The notes beneath the pieces were generated by a model, which was not told the origin of the DNA, ran no database searches, and worked only from the letters and a program-made list of their open reading frames with translations. A stretch of DNA of 47,438 nt from JAGCJX01 sp045638645 (GTDB lineage: Bacteria; Bacteroidota; Bacteroidia; Bacteroidales; UBA932): positions 1 through 47,438 of the forward strand of contig JAZUBU010000010.1 of assembly GCA_045638645.1 (NCBI GenBank). Reading direction: 5' to 3'. Below, one piece after another: positions 33,000 to 42,045 of this stretch (position 1 is its first letter; each line of letters starts with the position of its first letter). Position numbers and translations under genes: made by a program.

Positions 33000-34277
33000 A
33001 TGATTGGGTATCAGTTTTATAGACGGGTATTGTTCAGTGCCTTGGTATTGCTGTTGCTGGGTATTCATTCGCTCAGCGCGCAAGAGGTGCATCGTACAGA
33101 AATCAGTGTGGATTTCCGTACGAACCGATCCGTATTGGATACTGCCTATATGAATAATGCGCAACGTATCCAGGAAATTGTTGATTTCATGCAATACCTG
33201 CAGACGCAACAGTCTTATGTAATAAAAGGTGTGAACTTCAGCGGGTATGCTTCTCCGGAAGGTTCGTATCGCGTGAATACCCGTTTGGCACAACGTCGGA
33301 TGCAGGCCCTGGAGTCCTTGATCCGAAGTAAGGTAGATATTCCCGATACGATGATTTTGCGGGAAGAAGGGTACATCCATTGGGATTATCTGAAAGCGCA
33401 GATCGCTGCATCGGACCTGCCGAACAAAGCGGAATTGCTCCGTATTCTGGATGAAGAAAGTCAGCTTGTTGATTATTACTACGGAAATCAAATTGATGCA
33501 AGGGTTCTGAAAATCAGGAACCTGGATAAAGGCCAGACCTGGAACGTATTGCATCAACGTTATTTTGATCACATGCGCCGTGCGCAAGTCACCTTTTTGA
33601 TGGACCGTCAGGTATTGGTCGTTCCGACGCTGGCCGAAGCTCCGGTTCGTCAACAATATGCGCAACAACCCCGCATTCTCCGCACAGCCCCTGAAACAAC
33701 TCTTGAGGGAATGGATACGTACGTTGCCGGCTGGATGCCGAAATGGTATGTGAAAACCAATACATTGGCTCTGGCAACAGGAATTACCAATGCTGCCGTA
33801 GAATTTGATTTTGCCAAACATTGGTCGGTAGCCCTTCCGGTTCTCTACAGTGCATGGAACTACTTCACGGAAACCATCAAGTTCCGTACGTTCGCAGTAC
33901 AACCCGAGGTGCGTTACTGGTTCCGTGAGGATCACCACCGTTGGTTTGTAGGGGCCCATGCCAGTCTGGCTTATTACAACGTGGCCGTGGACGGTGGTTA
34001 CCGTTATCAGGATCATGGTGAGGAATCTCCGACTTACGGAGGAGGTCTTGCCTTTGGTTATCGCCTTCCGATTGCTTTGGACGGCCGTCTTTGCCTGGAC
34101 TTCTCTTTGGGAGCAGGTGTCTATGCCCTTCATTACGATGTGTTCCACAACACGCCCGATACGAATGACGGTCTGATGATCAAAACCTGCAAACAAACCT
34201 ATTTCGGGATTGATCAGGTGGCTGTGTCCTTGAACTATTCGTTTGATTTGAAGAAGAAGAAAGGAGGTAAGAGATGA
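33000..34277 (+). CDS. DUF3575 outer-membrane protein of the fimbrial operon
   Basis: A 425-residue exported protein. Signal peptide with FSALVLLLLGIHSLSA and AQ cleavage. The N-terminal half carries an OmpA-like region (RTNRSVLDTAYMNNAQRI, then NFSGYASPEG and RVNTRLAQRRMQAL). The C-terminal half is a beta-barrel of the DUF3575 type (WMPKWYVKTNTLALATGI onward) ending in a basic tail. Such proteins are the usual first gene of Bacteroidales Mfa/Fim-type fimbrial loci. I chose the Met at 33000; an earlier codon at 32967 lies inside the right inverted repeat. It overlaps the next gene by 4 bases. Confidence 0.88.
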   Translation: MIGYQFYRRVLFSALVLLLLGIHSLSAQEVHRTEISVDFRTNRSVLDTAYMNNAQRIQEIVDFMQYLQTQQSYVIKGVNFSGYASPEGSYRVNTRLAQRRMQALESLIRSKVDIPDTMILREEGYIHWDYLKAQIAASDLPNKAELLRILDEESQLVDYYYGNQIDARVLKIRNLDKGQTWNVLHQRYFDHMRRAQVTFLMDRQVLVVPTLAEAPVRQQYAQQPRILRTAPETTLEGMDTYVAGWMPKWYVKTNTLALATGITNAAVEFDFAKHWSVALPVLYSAWNYFTETIKFRTFAVQPEVRYWFREDHHRWFVGAHASLAYYNVAVDGGYRYQDHGEESPTYGGGLAFGYRLPIALDGRLCLDFSLGAGVYALHYDVFHNTPDTNDGLMIKTCKQTYFGIDQVAVSLNYSFDLKKKKGGKR

Positions 34278-35320
34278 AAAAGATGTTGTTGATTTTATCC
34301 TTGCCGTTCCTGTTCCTTACAGGTTGCAGCGTCCACGAATGGCCCGAACTTCCCGAGTCTGTAAACTTTTGTTTGCATCTGGATTATGAGTCTGAGTTCC
34401 AGATTTGGGAACATTATTACGACGGACAGGAAATCATTGAGATCGGCGATGGAGATCTGTATGATAATCAGCAGGAATACGGTACGATCCGATACATCAT
34501 CCGTGCTTATCCGATAGCCGACGATGCGCGTTCATCCCAAGACTATGTCAAAGAATTTGTATTTGCCAAGGATTTGTACAGCGGTTACGACCATACGGTA
34601 GATCTGGACATTCCGGGCGGTTCATACAACCTTTTGGTTTGGTCCGATGTGGTTCCCGTGGGTGCCAACCCGTATTTTTACGACGCAACCAATTTCTCCC
34701 ACATCTCCTTGGCGGGAGATTACGTCGGCAACACAGACTACCGCGATGCATTCCGAGGAACAGGCCGCTTGACCCTGACTCCGGATATTCTGGATGCCGC
34801 ACCGGATACGATGACCATAACGATGCAACGCCCGTTGGCAAAATACGAGATTCTTTCTACCGACTTGCAAGAGTTCTATGTTAAAGAATACGAGTATCTG
34901 CAAAATGAGGCACAGACCAAAGGGGAGGATGTTCCCATTCAGGTCAATACGGATGACTACCGCGTGGTCTTCTATTATGCAGGTTACATGCCGGATACCT
35001 ATAACATGTTGACTGACAAACCGGTGGATGCCCGATTGGGCGTGATGTTCGAGACCAAACTTACCGTCTTGAACGACAACGAAGCTTCCCTGGGATTTGA
35101 CTACGTCTTTGTCAATGGAGTAAATTCCGCCGTTACGTTGCAGGTAGGTCTGTATGCCAACAAGGACAACCGCCAGGTAGCCTTGTCCAACCCGATGAAC
35201 CTTCCGTTGTTGCGGAGCAGACATACCCTTTTGAAAGGTTCGTTCCTGATCCAACAGGCGTCCGGGGGAATTAACATTGACTCAGATTTTGATGGTGATC
35301 ACAACTTTGTAATTGAATAA
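34274..35320 (+). CDS. FimB/Mfa2-family fimbrial anchor lipoprotein
   Basis: A 348-residue lipoprotein with signal and lipobox LFLTGC. Mature part is all-beta, with two transthyretin-like halves: VNFCLHLDYESEF at the N-terminus, SYNLLVWSDVV, and the mid-protein phrase MTITMQRPLAKYEI common to FimB/Mfa2 (DUF1812) anchors. These proteins seat the pilus on the outer membrane and limit its length. Start overlaps the stop of the DUF3575 gene (ATGA); the next gene starts 1 base after its stop. The family call is firm; the precise pilus it anchors is inferred from the operon. Confidence 0.9.
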   Translation: MKKMLLILSLPFLFLTGCSVHEWPELPESVNFCLHLDYESEFQIWEHYYDGQEIIEIGDGDLYDNQQEYGTIRYIIRAYPIADDARSSQDYVKEFVFAKDLYSGYDHTVDLDIPGGSYNLLVWSDVVPVGANPYFYDATNFSHISLAGDYVGNTDYRDAFRGTGRLTLTPDILDAAPDTMTITMQRPLAKYEILSTDLQEFYVKEYEYLQNEAQTKGEDVPIQVNTDDYRVVFYYAGYMPDTYNMLTDKPVDARLGVMFETKLTVLNDNEASLGFDYVFVNGVNSAVTLQVGLYANKDNRQVALSNPMNLPLLRSRHTLLKGSFLIQQASGGINIDSDFDGDHNFVIE

Positions 35321-35321
35321 T

Positions 35322-38120
35322 ATGCAGCTGTCTAGATACATTCATGGTTTCCTGGCCGTATTGGCTTCTTGTGCACTGCTATCTTGTGCATTTGACGATC
35401 ATGTTCCTGCAGATACTCCCGCAGGAGCCGAAACTGTTGTGACCTTTTATCCGACCCTGGATGACGCGTTGTCAACAAAAACCATTGGGGATGCTACCCG
35501 GATCGATCAGCTGCGGGTGGCTGTTTATGAAAAGACCGGCAGCACCCGCGAGCACCGGTTTACCTTGGACTATGCTTGGAATGTTGCCCAGGCGGGACTT
35601 CAGTTGACTTTGATCGAGGGACGGACCTATGATATTCTCTTTTGGGCGCAATGCAAAGACAATAAAGCTTATACGTTGAGTGATGCCGGACAGATTCAAG
35701 TCAACTATACCGACTATTTGGCAGGCGGTTTCGCTAAAATGGAAGAGTTGGATGCATTCTATGCCACCAGTTCGGTGACCGTAGGCAGCACTGCCGTTGA
35801 AAACAAAGGTGCCATTACCTTGACCCGTCCTTTGGCGCAACTCAATTTTGCAGATAATGCTACCCAACCCGTACAAGGTTCGCACTGTACGAAACTTACC
35901 TTCCATGCTTATCCGACCGCTTTGGATCCTTTCAGCAAAACCGTTGCGGCGACCACTGCGGACTTGACCTTTATTTTTGAAGATTATCCGACGGAAACCT
36001 TGTCGGCTCAAGGAGCAACCTATTATTACGTTGCTACCAATTATTTCTTTGCTCCTTATATAATTTCAAAAGCAACCCTTGATTTTCAAGATAATCAGGG
36101 CAATTCGATTAAGAGCATCGTTGTCGATGATTTGTTGATGGAACCCAATAAAAAGACCAATGTGTTGGGCTCCATTGTCGGTACGCCTACGACCTGGAGT
36201 GTGTGGGACGGGACGATTCCGACAGAATCTACTTTGACTATGGATTCTGAGAATCGTTACATCATTGATGAGGCAGCAGATATTGCGTGGTTGGGCGTAA
36301 ATGCTTCTACCTTGGAAACAGGAAAAACGATTTTGCTGACCATTGATATCGATATGGCCGCAAAATCGGGTCTTTCCTCCATCCAATTGCCCTCAGGTTC
36401 TACCCTGGATGGCCAAAAGCATACCATCAAGGGAGTTCGCCTGTCCGGAGCGTTGTTCGGAAATGCTACGGAGTTGGTTATGAAAGATCTGACTTTGGAG
36501 GATGTCCAAGTCAGTAGCCCCGATAGTCATGCCGGCGTGTTGGTGAATACGTTGAAAGGCAGTGGTTCCTTCTCGGGTATTCATATCAAAAATTCTTCGG
36601 TTGTATCTTCTACGGGAGCAGCCGGTGGGTTGGTTGGATACGTGGTTCGGAAATCTGCTAACGACCGAAGCGAAGCTCTGGAAGTGGTTTTTGATGATTG
36701 TCATGTGGAAGGAAGCTCCGTTACCGGCAGCCTCGCGCAAGGTCATTTCGTGGGTTTGTTGCGCGGTTATGACGCAGGCGAGGTTTTGCGATTCAACGAC
36801 AACTGTACCTATGTCGCTTCTGCCTCCGCATCGCTCGCAACCGGACCAGTTTCACCCTATTGTGAGGGAAACGAAGGTGCTTGGCTGGCAGAGAATGATT
36901 ATAGCCCGTTCAACGGATGGTTGGGTAATGAAGAGTGCTACCGTGGACAAGTCTTTTATGGAACACAACGTTTTATCCCTCGTTGGGATGGAACAACGAA
37001 GATTGAACCCTTGTTGGCAGATGCTACTTATGACGCCAATGTAACTGCGGGTACAAACCGTTACATGGTTTATTCGGCTTATGACCTGGCTGGTTTGCGA
37101 AATAAGACGGCTGCTCCTGCTGCCTTGTACCTGATGGAAAATGTCGATATGTTTGGTCAGGGAGAAGATGGAGAATTCTTTGTACACAGTAACTTCACGA
37201 AGAGTGCTTGCAACAGTGCTGACGATAATAATTTCGATGCATTCAGCTCGATTGCTCTGTTGGAGGGTAATGGTAAAGCAATTTATAATTTAGCTCTGAA
37301 TAGCAAAGGATCAGATCGTTATGCCTTTATTCTGAGTGGTGACAATGGTCATGTACACCAGAATGTCAGTTTCTACAACAGCTGTACTGTCGTTCCGCAT
37401 ATTGTTGGTAAAGATGGAGATCAAACGGTAGACAAGTCTTATGGAGCCACAGTGGTGTTGAGCATTGGGGGGGCAACCTATAATATGAAGAATATCCACG
37501 CCTATGATTGTAAAGTATTTGCGCTCCAAAAAACCGGAATTATTGCTGGACGAATAGTTTCATCTGGAATGGCAACGTTAGAAAATTGTTCAGTTACTAA
37601 TGGTTATATTGAGAATTATAAATGTGAAGAACACATTGAGATTTTTAAACGAGATCCCATTACTGCAGAGTTCTATTCATACGGCGAGATAGGAGGGTTG
37701 GTGGGTTTTGTTGATTACAATGCAACGATTAAGGGATGTAAAGTGCTACAGACCAAACTTGATGCGTATGGACAAGGTGAGAAGTCCGGGAAAGTAACTG
37801 TGTCAGGCCGTCAAATTAATTTAGGTTCTATTCCTGGCCGACATGTTAATCAGTTTATTGGGGATATCCGTTCACGAGAAGGTTACAGTGTAACAATAAC
37901 CGATGCTGAGGTAAGTTCCAATCTCTATAATAATCGGAAAGATGAGCATGAAGCTATAATTGGTAGGGCCTATTATTTAGGAGCGTCAGTGTGGCTCATT
38001 TTAACCACCATTACAATAGGTGACAAACCCGGTACGGTATCTCTTCAGAATATCAACGTGGATGGATCGGTAAAATACACAAGCAAGAAGAATGTTACAC
38101 TGAAAAGTGTCCTTGGTTAA
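35322..38120 (+). CDS. Large DUF6562/GLUG-like fimbrial adhesin, likely tip or accessory subunit
   Basis: A 932-residue lipoprotein (lipobox ALLSC). The N-terminal 300 residues match the DUF6562 fimbrillin-like fold of the two later genes: LIEGRTYDILFWAQ and TLTRPLAQLNFA recur in them. The rest (about 310-932) is a long solenoid with repeats of the kind GGLVGYV, GGLVGFV and short beta rungs, typical of GLUG or right-handed beta-helix adhesins. The last 280 codons are visibly more A+T-rich than the first part, a sign of mosaic origin. It starts 1 base after the anchor gene. I chose the ATG at 35322; an earlier TTG overlaps the anchor gene. The adhesive ligand is unknown. Confidence 0.85.
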   Translation: MQLSRYIHGFLAVLASCALLSCAFDDHVPADTPAGAETVVTFYPTLDDALSTKTIGDATRIDQLRVAVYEKTGSTREHRFTLDYAWNVAQAGLQLTLIEGRTYDILFWAQCKDNKAYTLSDAGQIQVNYTDYLAGGFAKMEELDAFYATSSVTVGSTAVENKGAITLTRPLAQLNFADNATQPVQGSHCTKLTFHAYPTALDPFSKTVAATTADLTFIFEDYPTETLSAQGATYYYVATNYFFAPYIISKATLDFQDNQGNSIKSIVVDDLLMEPNKKTNVLGSIVGTPTTWSVWDGTIPTESTLTMDSENRYIIDEAADIAWLGVNASTLETGKTILLTIDIDMAAKSGLSSIQLPSGSTLDGQKHTIKGVRLSGALFGNATELVMKDLTLEDVQVSSPDSHAGVLVNTLKGSGSFSGIHIKNSSVVSSTGAAGGLVGYVVRKSANDRSEALEVVFDDCHVEGSSVTGSLAQGHFVGLLRGYDAGEVLRFNDNCTYVASASASLATGPVSPYCEGNEGAWLAENDYSPFNGWLGNEECYRGQVFYGTQRFIPRWDGTTKIEPLLADATYDANVTAGTNRYMVYSAYDLAGLRNKTAAPAALYLMENVDMFGQGEDGEFFVHSNFTKSACNSADDNNFDAFSSIALLEGNGKAIYNLALNSKGSDRYAFILSGDNGHVHQNVSFYNSCTVVPHIVGKDGDQTVDKSYGATVVLSIGGATYNMKNIHAYDCKVFALQKTGIIAGRIVSSGMATLENCSVTNGYIENYKCEEHIEIFKRDPITAEFYSYGEIGGLVGFVDYNATIKGCKVLQTKLDAYGQGEKSGKVTVSGRQINLGSIPGRHVNQFIGDIRSREGYSVTITDAEVSSNLYNNRKDEHEAIIGRAYYLGASVWLILTTITIGDKPGTVSLQNINVDGSVKYTSKKNVTLKSVLG

Positions 38121-38171
38121 TACAAGATTCTGTTCCTCAATTTTAGATAACGAAAAAATTAGCCCCTATAT

Positions 38172-39065
38172 ATGAAAAAAATAATCTACGTATTATTTGT
38201 CCTTCCTTGGATCTTGGTTTCCTGTAGTCAGGAAGCTGACCAAGTTGTTGAAGAATCGGTTGAAGTCAATTTTTCAACTGCAATTCCGGGTCAGATCAGT
38301 ACACGTGCTACCGACCTTTCTGTTAATAAATTGGTTTGTGCCGTGTTTGAGAAAGGAGAAGAGGTAGAAGCTTTGCGTAAAACGATTGATATCACAGATC
38401 CCACTATGATTTCTTACACGCCCCGTTTGGTCAAAGGACGTACTTACAATGTCGTCTTTTGGGCAATGAAGGATGAAAATTATGATGTTTCAGATCTGAC
38501 AGCGATCGTCCGTTCATCAACTGGATCTTCTGATGAGGCGGATTACGATGCATTTACGGCCACTACCCGCATCACTGTCGAAAATTCTGTATCTGTTTCA
38601 GTGAATTTGACCCGTCCTTTGGCTCAGTTGAATCTGGGTATTAGTGAGTCGGATTGGAACACAGTTAGGACTATGTTCGGTCAGACACCGACGACCACAA
38701 TTCTCAGCTACCTCGAGAAAGCTTCTTTCAATAGCGTGACAGGTGTATCCCTTACTGAATCTGAAACGCAAACCCGTACTGTTGAAGCAACCGGAGAGGA
38801 ACTAAAGGTAGCCGAAAATACCTATAAATCGTTGGGAAGCTTCTTCGTTCTTTTACCCGAGGCGGAAGAACAGACGTTGGATATCAAGTTTACGATTCTT
38901 GATGCTGACGATCAGTCCATCCGTGAGGACGTGTTCATTCCTCATATCCCTGTTCAACGGAATTATAAGACGAACGTAGTTGGTGGATTGTTGACAGGAA
39001 CGGTGAATTATCAGGTAACTATTTCCGACGGCTTTTCCAATACAGAACATAACAAGGTACTATAG
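38172..39065 (+). CDS. DUF6562-type fimbrillin-like lipoprotein
   Basis: A 297-residue lipoprotein with lipobox WILVSC. It is one DUF6562-like module with the phrases LVKGRTYNVVFWA and NLTRPLAQLNLG, shared with the genes on either side, and ends in a beta segment (VNYQVTISDGFSN). No solenoid follows. It is likely a minor pilus subunit or adaptor between tip and shaft. It lies 51 bases after the adhesin gene and 81 bases before the large fimbrillin gene. In type V pili such precursors are lipidated and then cut by a surface protease; I did not identify a cutting site. Confidence 0.85.
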   Translation: MKKIIYVLFVLPWILVSCSQEADQVVEESVEVNFSTAIPGQISTRATDLSVNKLVCAVFEKGEEVEALRKTIDITDPTMISYTPRLVKGRTYNVVFWAMKDENYDVSDLTAIVRSSTGSSDEADYDAFTATTRITVENSVSVSVNLTRPLAQLNLGISESDWNTVRTMFGQTPTTTILSYLEKASFNSVTGVSLTESETQTRTVEATGEELKVAENTYKSLGSFFVLLPEAEEQTLDIKFTILDADDQSIREDVFIPHIPVQRNYKTNVVGGLLTGTVNYQVTISDGFSNTEHNKVL

Positions 39066-39146
39066 CTAGATAAACTGACATTTATAATTATTTCATCAAT
39101 AATATTTTATCACAAATTTCATTTAACCTTTTAATTAACAAACCTT

Positions 39147-40952
39147 ATGATAAAGAATTTCTTTTTTAGCATGCTTGCTGTAGCAGGTATGTTGTTTGCA
39201 ACCTCTTGCCAACAAGAGATGCAACCGGTGGATGCTCCTCAAAGCGATTATTTTGATGCATCCTTCTCTATTTCTGCAACCGAAGGTATGGGTACCAAAG
39301 CCGACATTGGAAAAGCTACCTTAGTTGATCAAGTTGCTTGTGCTGTGTTTGATGAAAACGGCGTAGAAATGTATCAATTGCGTCAATATGTTGAGTTCAA
39401 AAATGGTGGAGCAACCTACAACATTCGATTGGCCAAAGGTCAAGCTTACCGTGTAGCATTCTTTGCTTACGATAAAGATGCTAATGCATACGATGTTACC
39501 GATATGAAGAACATTGAATTGCTTGGAAATCAAGCTTCCAACATCGAAGCGCGTGATGCTTTCACCAACTACATTGACATCACTGCTGAAGAAACCATGA
39601 ACACCATCAGCAAACCGGTCATCCTTTATCGTCCTTTTGCTCAATTGAACATGGGTATCAATAATACAGAATTGGAAGATGCAGCGAAAGCTGGTGTTGT
39701 TGTAGTAAACACCAAAGTTGTTGTGAACAACGTTTATAAAGCATTCAGCGCTTTTGACAATGCTGTACCGGCAACCGCTCAATTGGGAACCATAACCTTT
39801 GCATTGAATGCTATTCCTCAAGAAAAACTTACAGTCAATGGCAACGAATACAATTACTTGGCTATGAACTATATCTTGGTAGGTGACCAAGGTGTAGAAA
39901 AAGGTCTGACTGACATCGAGTTTGTATGGGAAACTGCTGATGGTAAAACTAACAACCCTACTACTCACTTTGTGAACGTTCCTGCTCAACGCAACTTCCG
40001 CACCAACATCATTGGTAAACTTTTGACCAACCCTGCAGAGTTCAATATTACCATCGACGCAGACTTTGACGGGGACAAAGATGAAAACATTGTTACGGTT
40101 GTTACCAAAGAGGTTGCTAACGCTGCTGAATTGCAAGATGCTATCAATGCTGCTGTAGCTGGTCAAAACATTATCCGCATGACTGCAAATATCCAAGCTA
40201 ATGAAATCGTAGTAGAACAAAAAACTGACGTTGAAATCTTCATTGACGGTCAAGGTAACGAATTGGATGCTCACGTGGTAGTAGATGGTAACAATGGTTA
40301 TTTCGGAACTGAAGGTTTGACCCTTGAAAATATCAAATTCTACTATACCGGTACTGCAGCAGAAATCGTGTCTGCCCCTAATAATGATGCTGCTGGTAAC
40401 AAGAACCAATATGCTCACAACATCATCATCAAGAATTGTGAATTTACAGGACATGATGCTGCTACTGCAATTAGAACTCACCAAGCTAATGATGTGAAGG
40501 TGATTGGTTCTAAAGCTTCAGGCTTGCACTCTTTTGCTCAAATTTCTTCTGGAAATAACCTCGAATTTGACCAAATTACTTCAAATTGTGTTAGAGGACT
40601 CTCTTTGACAGCTTCTAACTGCAAAGTTACCAATTCCACCATTATAGCTACTGGTTCTGAAAAATACGGTATCCGTGCAAATACTCAAGTAGATGGTGAC
40701 GTTTTGACCATTGCAAATTGCTCTGTAGAAGCTTTCATTCCGGTATGTGTTCGCAACTCAAACAATATCGCTATGACCAAATACGAAGTGCGTTTTGAAG
40801 GAAGCAACACGCTTACCAAAGCAACTAATAGCGACTATCACGTTGCGGTTGCTCAAAACGAGTATGATGCACCTGGAAAAGCTTTGAATCCCTTTGCTGC
40901 TGGCGTAGTTACCGTAACTGGTGCTGATCTGGCTTGGGAAATTTTCAAATAA
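39147..40952 (+). CDS. Fimbrillin-like lipoprotein with C-terminal beta-helix, likely major subunit
   Basis: A 601-residue lipoprotein with lipobox FATSC. The N-terminal 310 residues are a DUF6562 module (LAKGQAYRVAFFAY, LYRPFAQLNMG, NVPAQRNFRTNIIGKLL). From about 325 on there is a right-handed parallel beta-helix (AAELQDAINAAVAGQNII, then rungs such as VKVIGSKASGLHSF and CKVTNSTIIATG), the pattern of pectate-lyase-like adhesins. Codon use is strongly biased (GGT, GCT, AAC), unlike the neighbouring fimbrial genes, so expression is probably high, which suits a main subunit. An A+T-rich 81-base leader precedes it. Two terminators follow. Whether the helix is displayed on each pilus unit is not shown. 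Confidence 0.85.
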   Translation: MIKNFFFSMLAVAGMLFATSCQQEMQPVDAPQSDYFDASFSISATEGMGTKADIGKATLVDQVACAVFDENGVEMYQLRQYVEFKNGGATYNIRLAKGQAYRVAFFAYDKDANAYDVTDMKNIELLGNQASNIEARDAFTNYIDITAEETMNTISKPVILYRPFAQLNMGINNTELEDAAKAGVVVVNTKVVVNNVYKAFSAFDNAVPATAQLGTITFALNAIPQEKLTVNGNEYNYLAMNYILVGDQGVEKGLTDIEFVWETADGKTNNPTTHFVNVPAQRNFRTNIIGKLLTNPAEFNITIDADFDGDKDENIVTVVTKEVANAAELQDAINAAVAGQNIIRMTANIQANEIVVEQKTDVEIFIDGQGNELDAHVVVDGNNGYFGTEGLTLENIKFYYTGTAAEIVSAPNNDAAGNKNQYAHNIIIKNCEFTGHDAATAIRTHQANDVKVIGSKASGLHSFAQISSGNNLEFDQITSNCVRGLSLTASNCKVTNSTIIATGSEKYGIRANTQVDGDVLTIANCSVEAFIPVCVRNSNNIAMTKYEVRFEGSNTLTKATNSDYHVAVAQNEYDAPGKALNPFAAGVVTVTGADLAWEIFK

Positions 40953-40966
40953 TCGAACATTCATTC

Positions 40967-41064
40967 AAAGCAGATGTCTCTAACTACACGTCTATCGTAC
41001 CCTGAATAGACTAAATCACATCACTTTCAAAGATCTAACGAGTCTCAATTAGGACATCTGCTTT
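40967..41064 (+). terminator. Long-loop stem at the end of the fimbrial operon
   Basis: AAAGCAGATGTC (40967-40978) pairs perfectly with GACATCTGCTTT (41053-41064), with a 74-base loop, then more T. The arms are perfect but the loop is unusually long for a terminator, so it may act with the next hairpin. Confidence 0.6.
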
Positions 41065-41095
41065 TTCTTGGAAATTCAAAATTTGAATACAAGGG

Positions 41096-41128
41096 GAGGG
41101 CGACGGAATTCCGTCGCCCTCTTTTTTT
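41096..41128 (+). terminator. Strong terminator after the fimbrial operon
   Basis: GAGGGCGACGG (41096-41106) and CCGTCGCCCTC (41111-41121) form a perfect 11-bp stem with an AATT loop, followed by seven T. Confidence 0.95.
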
Positions 41129-41153
41129 GTTGGGATTCTTGCCGAAAAAGTCT

Positions 41154-41161
41154 TAACTTTG
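41154..41161 (+). promoter_or_regulatory. -7 promoter box before the deleted Sel1-type gene copy
   Basis: TAACTTTG, an exact TAnnTTTG match, with a TTG 21 bases upstream (41130-41132). It stands directly before the first copy of the duplicated leader, so it is probably the original promoter of this gene. Confidence 0.6.
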
Positions 41162-41163
41162 AC

Positions 41164-41231
41164 AAAATCGAATGGTTGTATGAAATCGAAATGTCTGTTG
41201 GCCTTGTTGGCCTTGGGTCTGTGTTTGCCCT
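41164..41231 (+). repeat. 68-bp direct repeat, copy 1 of 2
   Basis: Bases 41164-41231 match 41978-42045 with one mismatch. The repeat spans the leader, the start codon and the signal peptide code of the Sel1-type gene at 41994. Confidence 0.95.
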
Positions 41232-41260
41232 TCGTTCGGATTTCGATCTGCGGTATTTAA
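41180..41260 (+). pseudogene. Internally deleted copy of the Sel1-type gene
   Basis: A 26-codon frame that begins with the same signal peptide as the gene at 41994 (KSKCLLALLALGLCLP), then jumps to sequence matching 42301-42330 of that gene (GTTTGCCCTTCGT and CGGATTTCGAT) and stops out of frame. The join falls at a shared GTTTGCCCT, so the missing 270 bases were lost by recombination between short repeats. It is a remnant, not a working gene. Confidence 0.85.
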
Positions 41261-41276
41261 CTATTATACTTATGCT

Positions 41277-41846
41277 ATGATACTAATTGTCATTCTTGTA
41301 CTTGTCTTTCTTGTTGCTGCAATCATTGGAATTAAGCAAATTGCGAAAGAAAAGGCACATCGGGAGGTCGCAATTGTTTCGAGAACGGACTTTACAGAAT
41401 CCAAGGTTGTAAAAGATGATATAGCCTCTTTCCATTTTGCAGTAGATGAAGATAGACACGAAGTTTATTGTTATTCAGCCTCCAATACGATTCGGTTTCA
41501 CTATGAGGATATAGTTGCTGCAGAAATTCGAATAGATGGTGGCTCTATTGTCACGAAGAAATCAGCCAGCATGGGAGGAGCATTAGTCGGGGGACTGATT
41601 GCTGGCGGAGTTGGGGCTGTTGTTGGTGGCTCATCCATGAGAAAATCCAAAAGTTATCGTGAGGTAAAAGCAGTAAATGTGCATATATTGCTTCGAGATT
41701 CTAAGGCAGGTACATTTGATATCAAATGCTTGCCATTTCCAACCAATTCAGATAATGACGTTTATTCAAAGGCAATAAACAATGCTCAAACAATCTTTGA
41801 CATCTTAAGACTTGCAATGGATAAAGTGCAGGTGGATCAATCTTAA
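41277..41846 (+). CDS. Membrane-anchored glycine-zipper protein, function unknown
   Basis: A 189-residue protein with an N-terminal membrane helix (about residues 2-22), a beta-rich domain (about 30-95) and a glycine-zipper hairpin (MGGALVGGLIAGGVGAVVGG, 20 residues) near 100-120 that could insert in a membrane. A further beta region and a C-terminal helix follow. I do not recognise the family. It lies between the two copies of the 68-bp repeat, so it was probably brought in when the leader of the Sel1-type gene was duplicated. No clear promoter box directly upstream; the one at 41154 could read into it through the remnant. Confidence 0.75.
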   Translation: MILIVILVLVFLVAAIIGIKQIAKEKAHREVAIVSRTDFTESKVVKDDIASFHFAVDEDRHEVYCYSASNTIRFHYEDIVAAEIRIDGGSIVTKKSASMGGALVGGLIAGGVGAVVGGSSMRKSKSYREVKAVNVHILLRDSKAGTFDIKCLPFPTNSDNDVYSKAINNAQTIFDILRLAMDKVQVDQS

Positions 41847-41922
41847 TTATTATAAATTACGGCGCTGTCTACTGGAGGTTCGTACATTCTTGATATAGTT
41901 GTGAATAAAAAGAGAATCGAGG

Positions 41923-41930
41923 TAAATTTG
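41923..41930 (+). promoter_or_regulatory. -7 promoter box before the Sel1-type gene
   Basis: TAAATTTG, an exact TAnnTTTG match, with GTTG (41898-41901) 21 bases upstream. Start near 41937, about 57 bases before the start codon at 41994. Confidence 0.6.
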
Positions 41931-41977
41931 TATTGCCTATTTGTATAGTTATAAGGAATGGTAATATTTGGTTTTAG

Positions 41978-42045
41978 AAAATTGAATGGTTGTATGAAAT
42001 CGAAATGTCTGTTGGCCTTGTTGGCCTTGGGTCTGTGTTTGCCCT
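41978..42045 (+). repeat. 68-bp direct repeat, copy 2 of 2
   Basis: The second copy of the repeat at 41164-41231. It holds the real leader and signal peptide code of the intact gene. Confidence 0.95.

Noticed and set aside
32985..34196. 403-codon minus-strand frame opposite the DUF3575 gene
   Set aside because: Antisense shadow; the plus-strand gene has a signal peptide and operon context.
39321..40484. 387-codon minus-strand frame opposite the fimbrillin
   Set aside because: Arises from the strong codon bias of the plus-strand gene.
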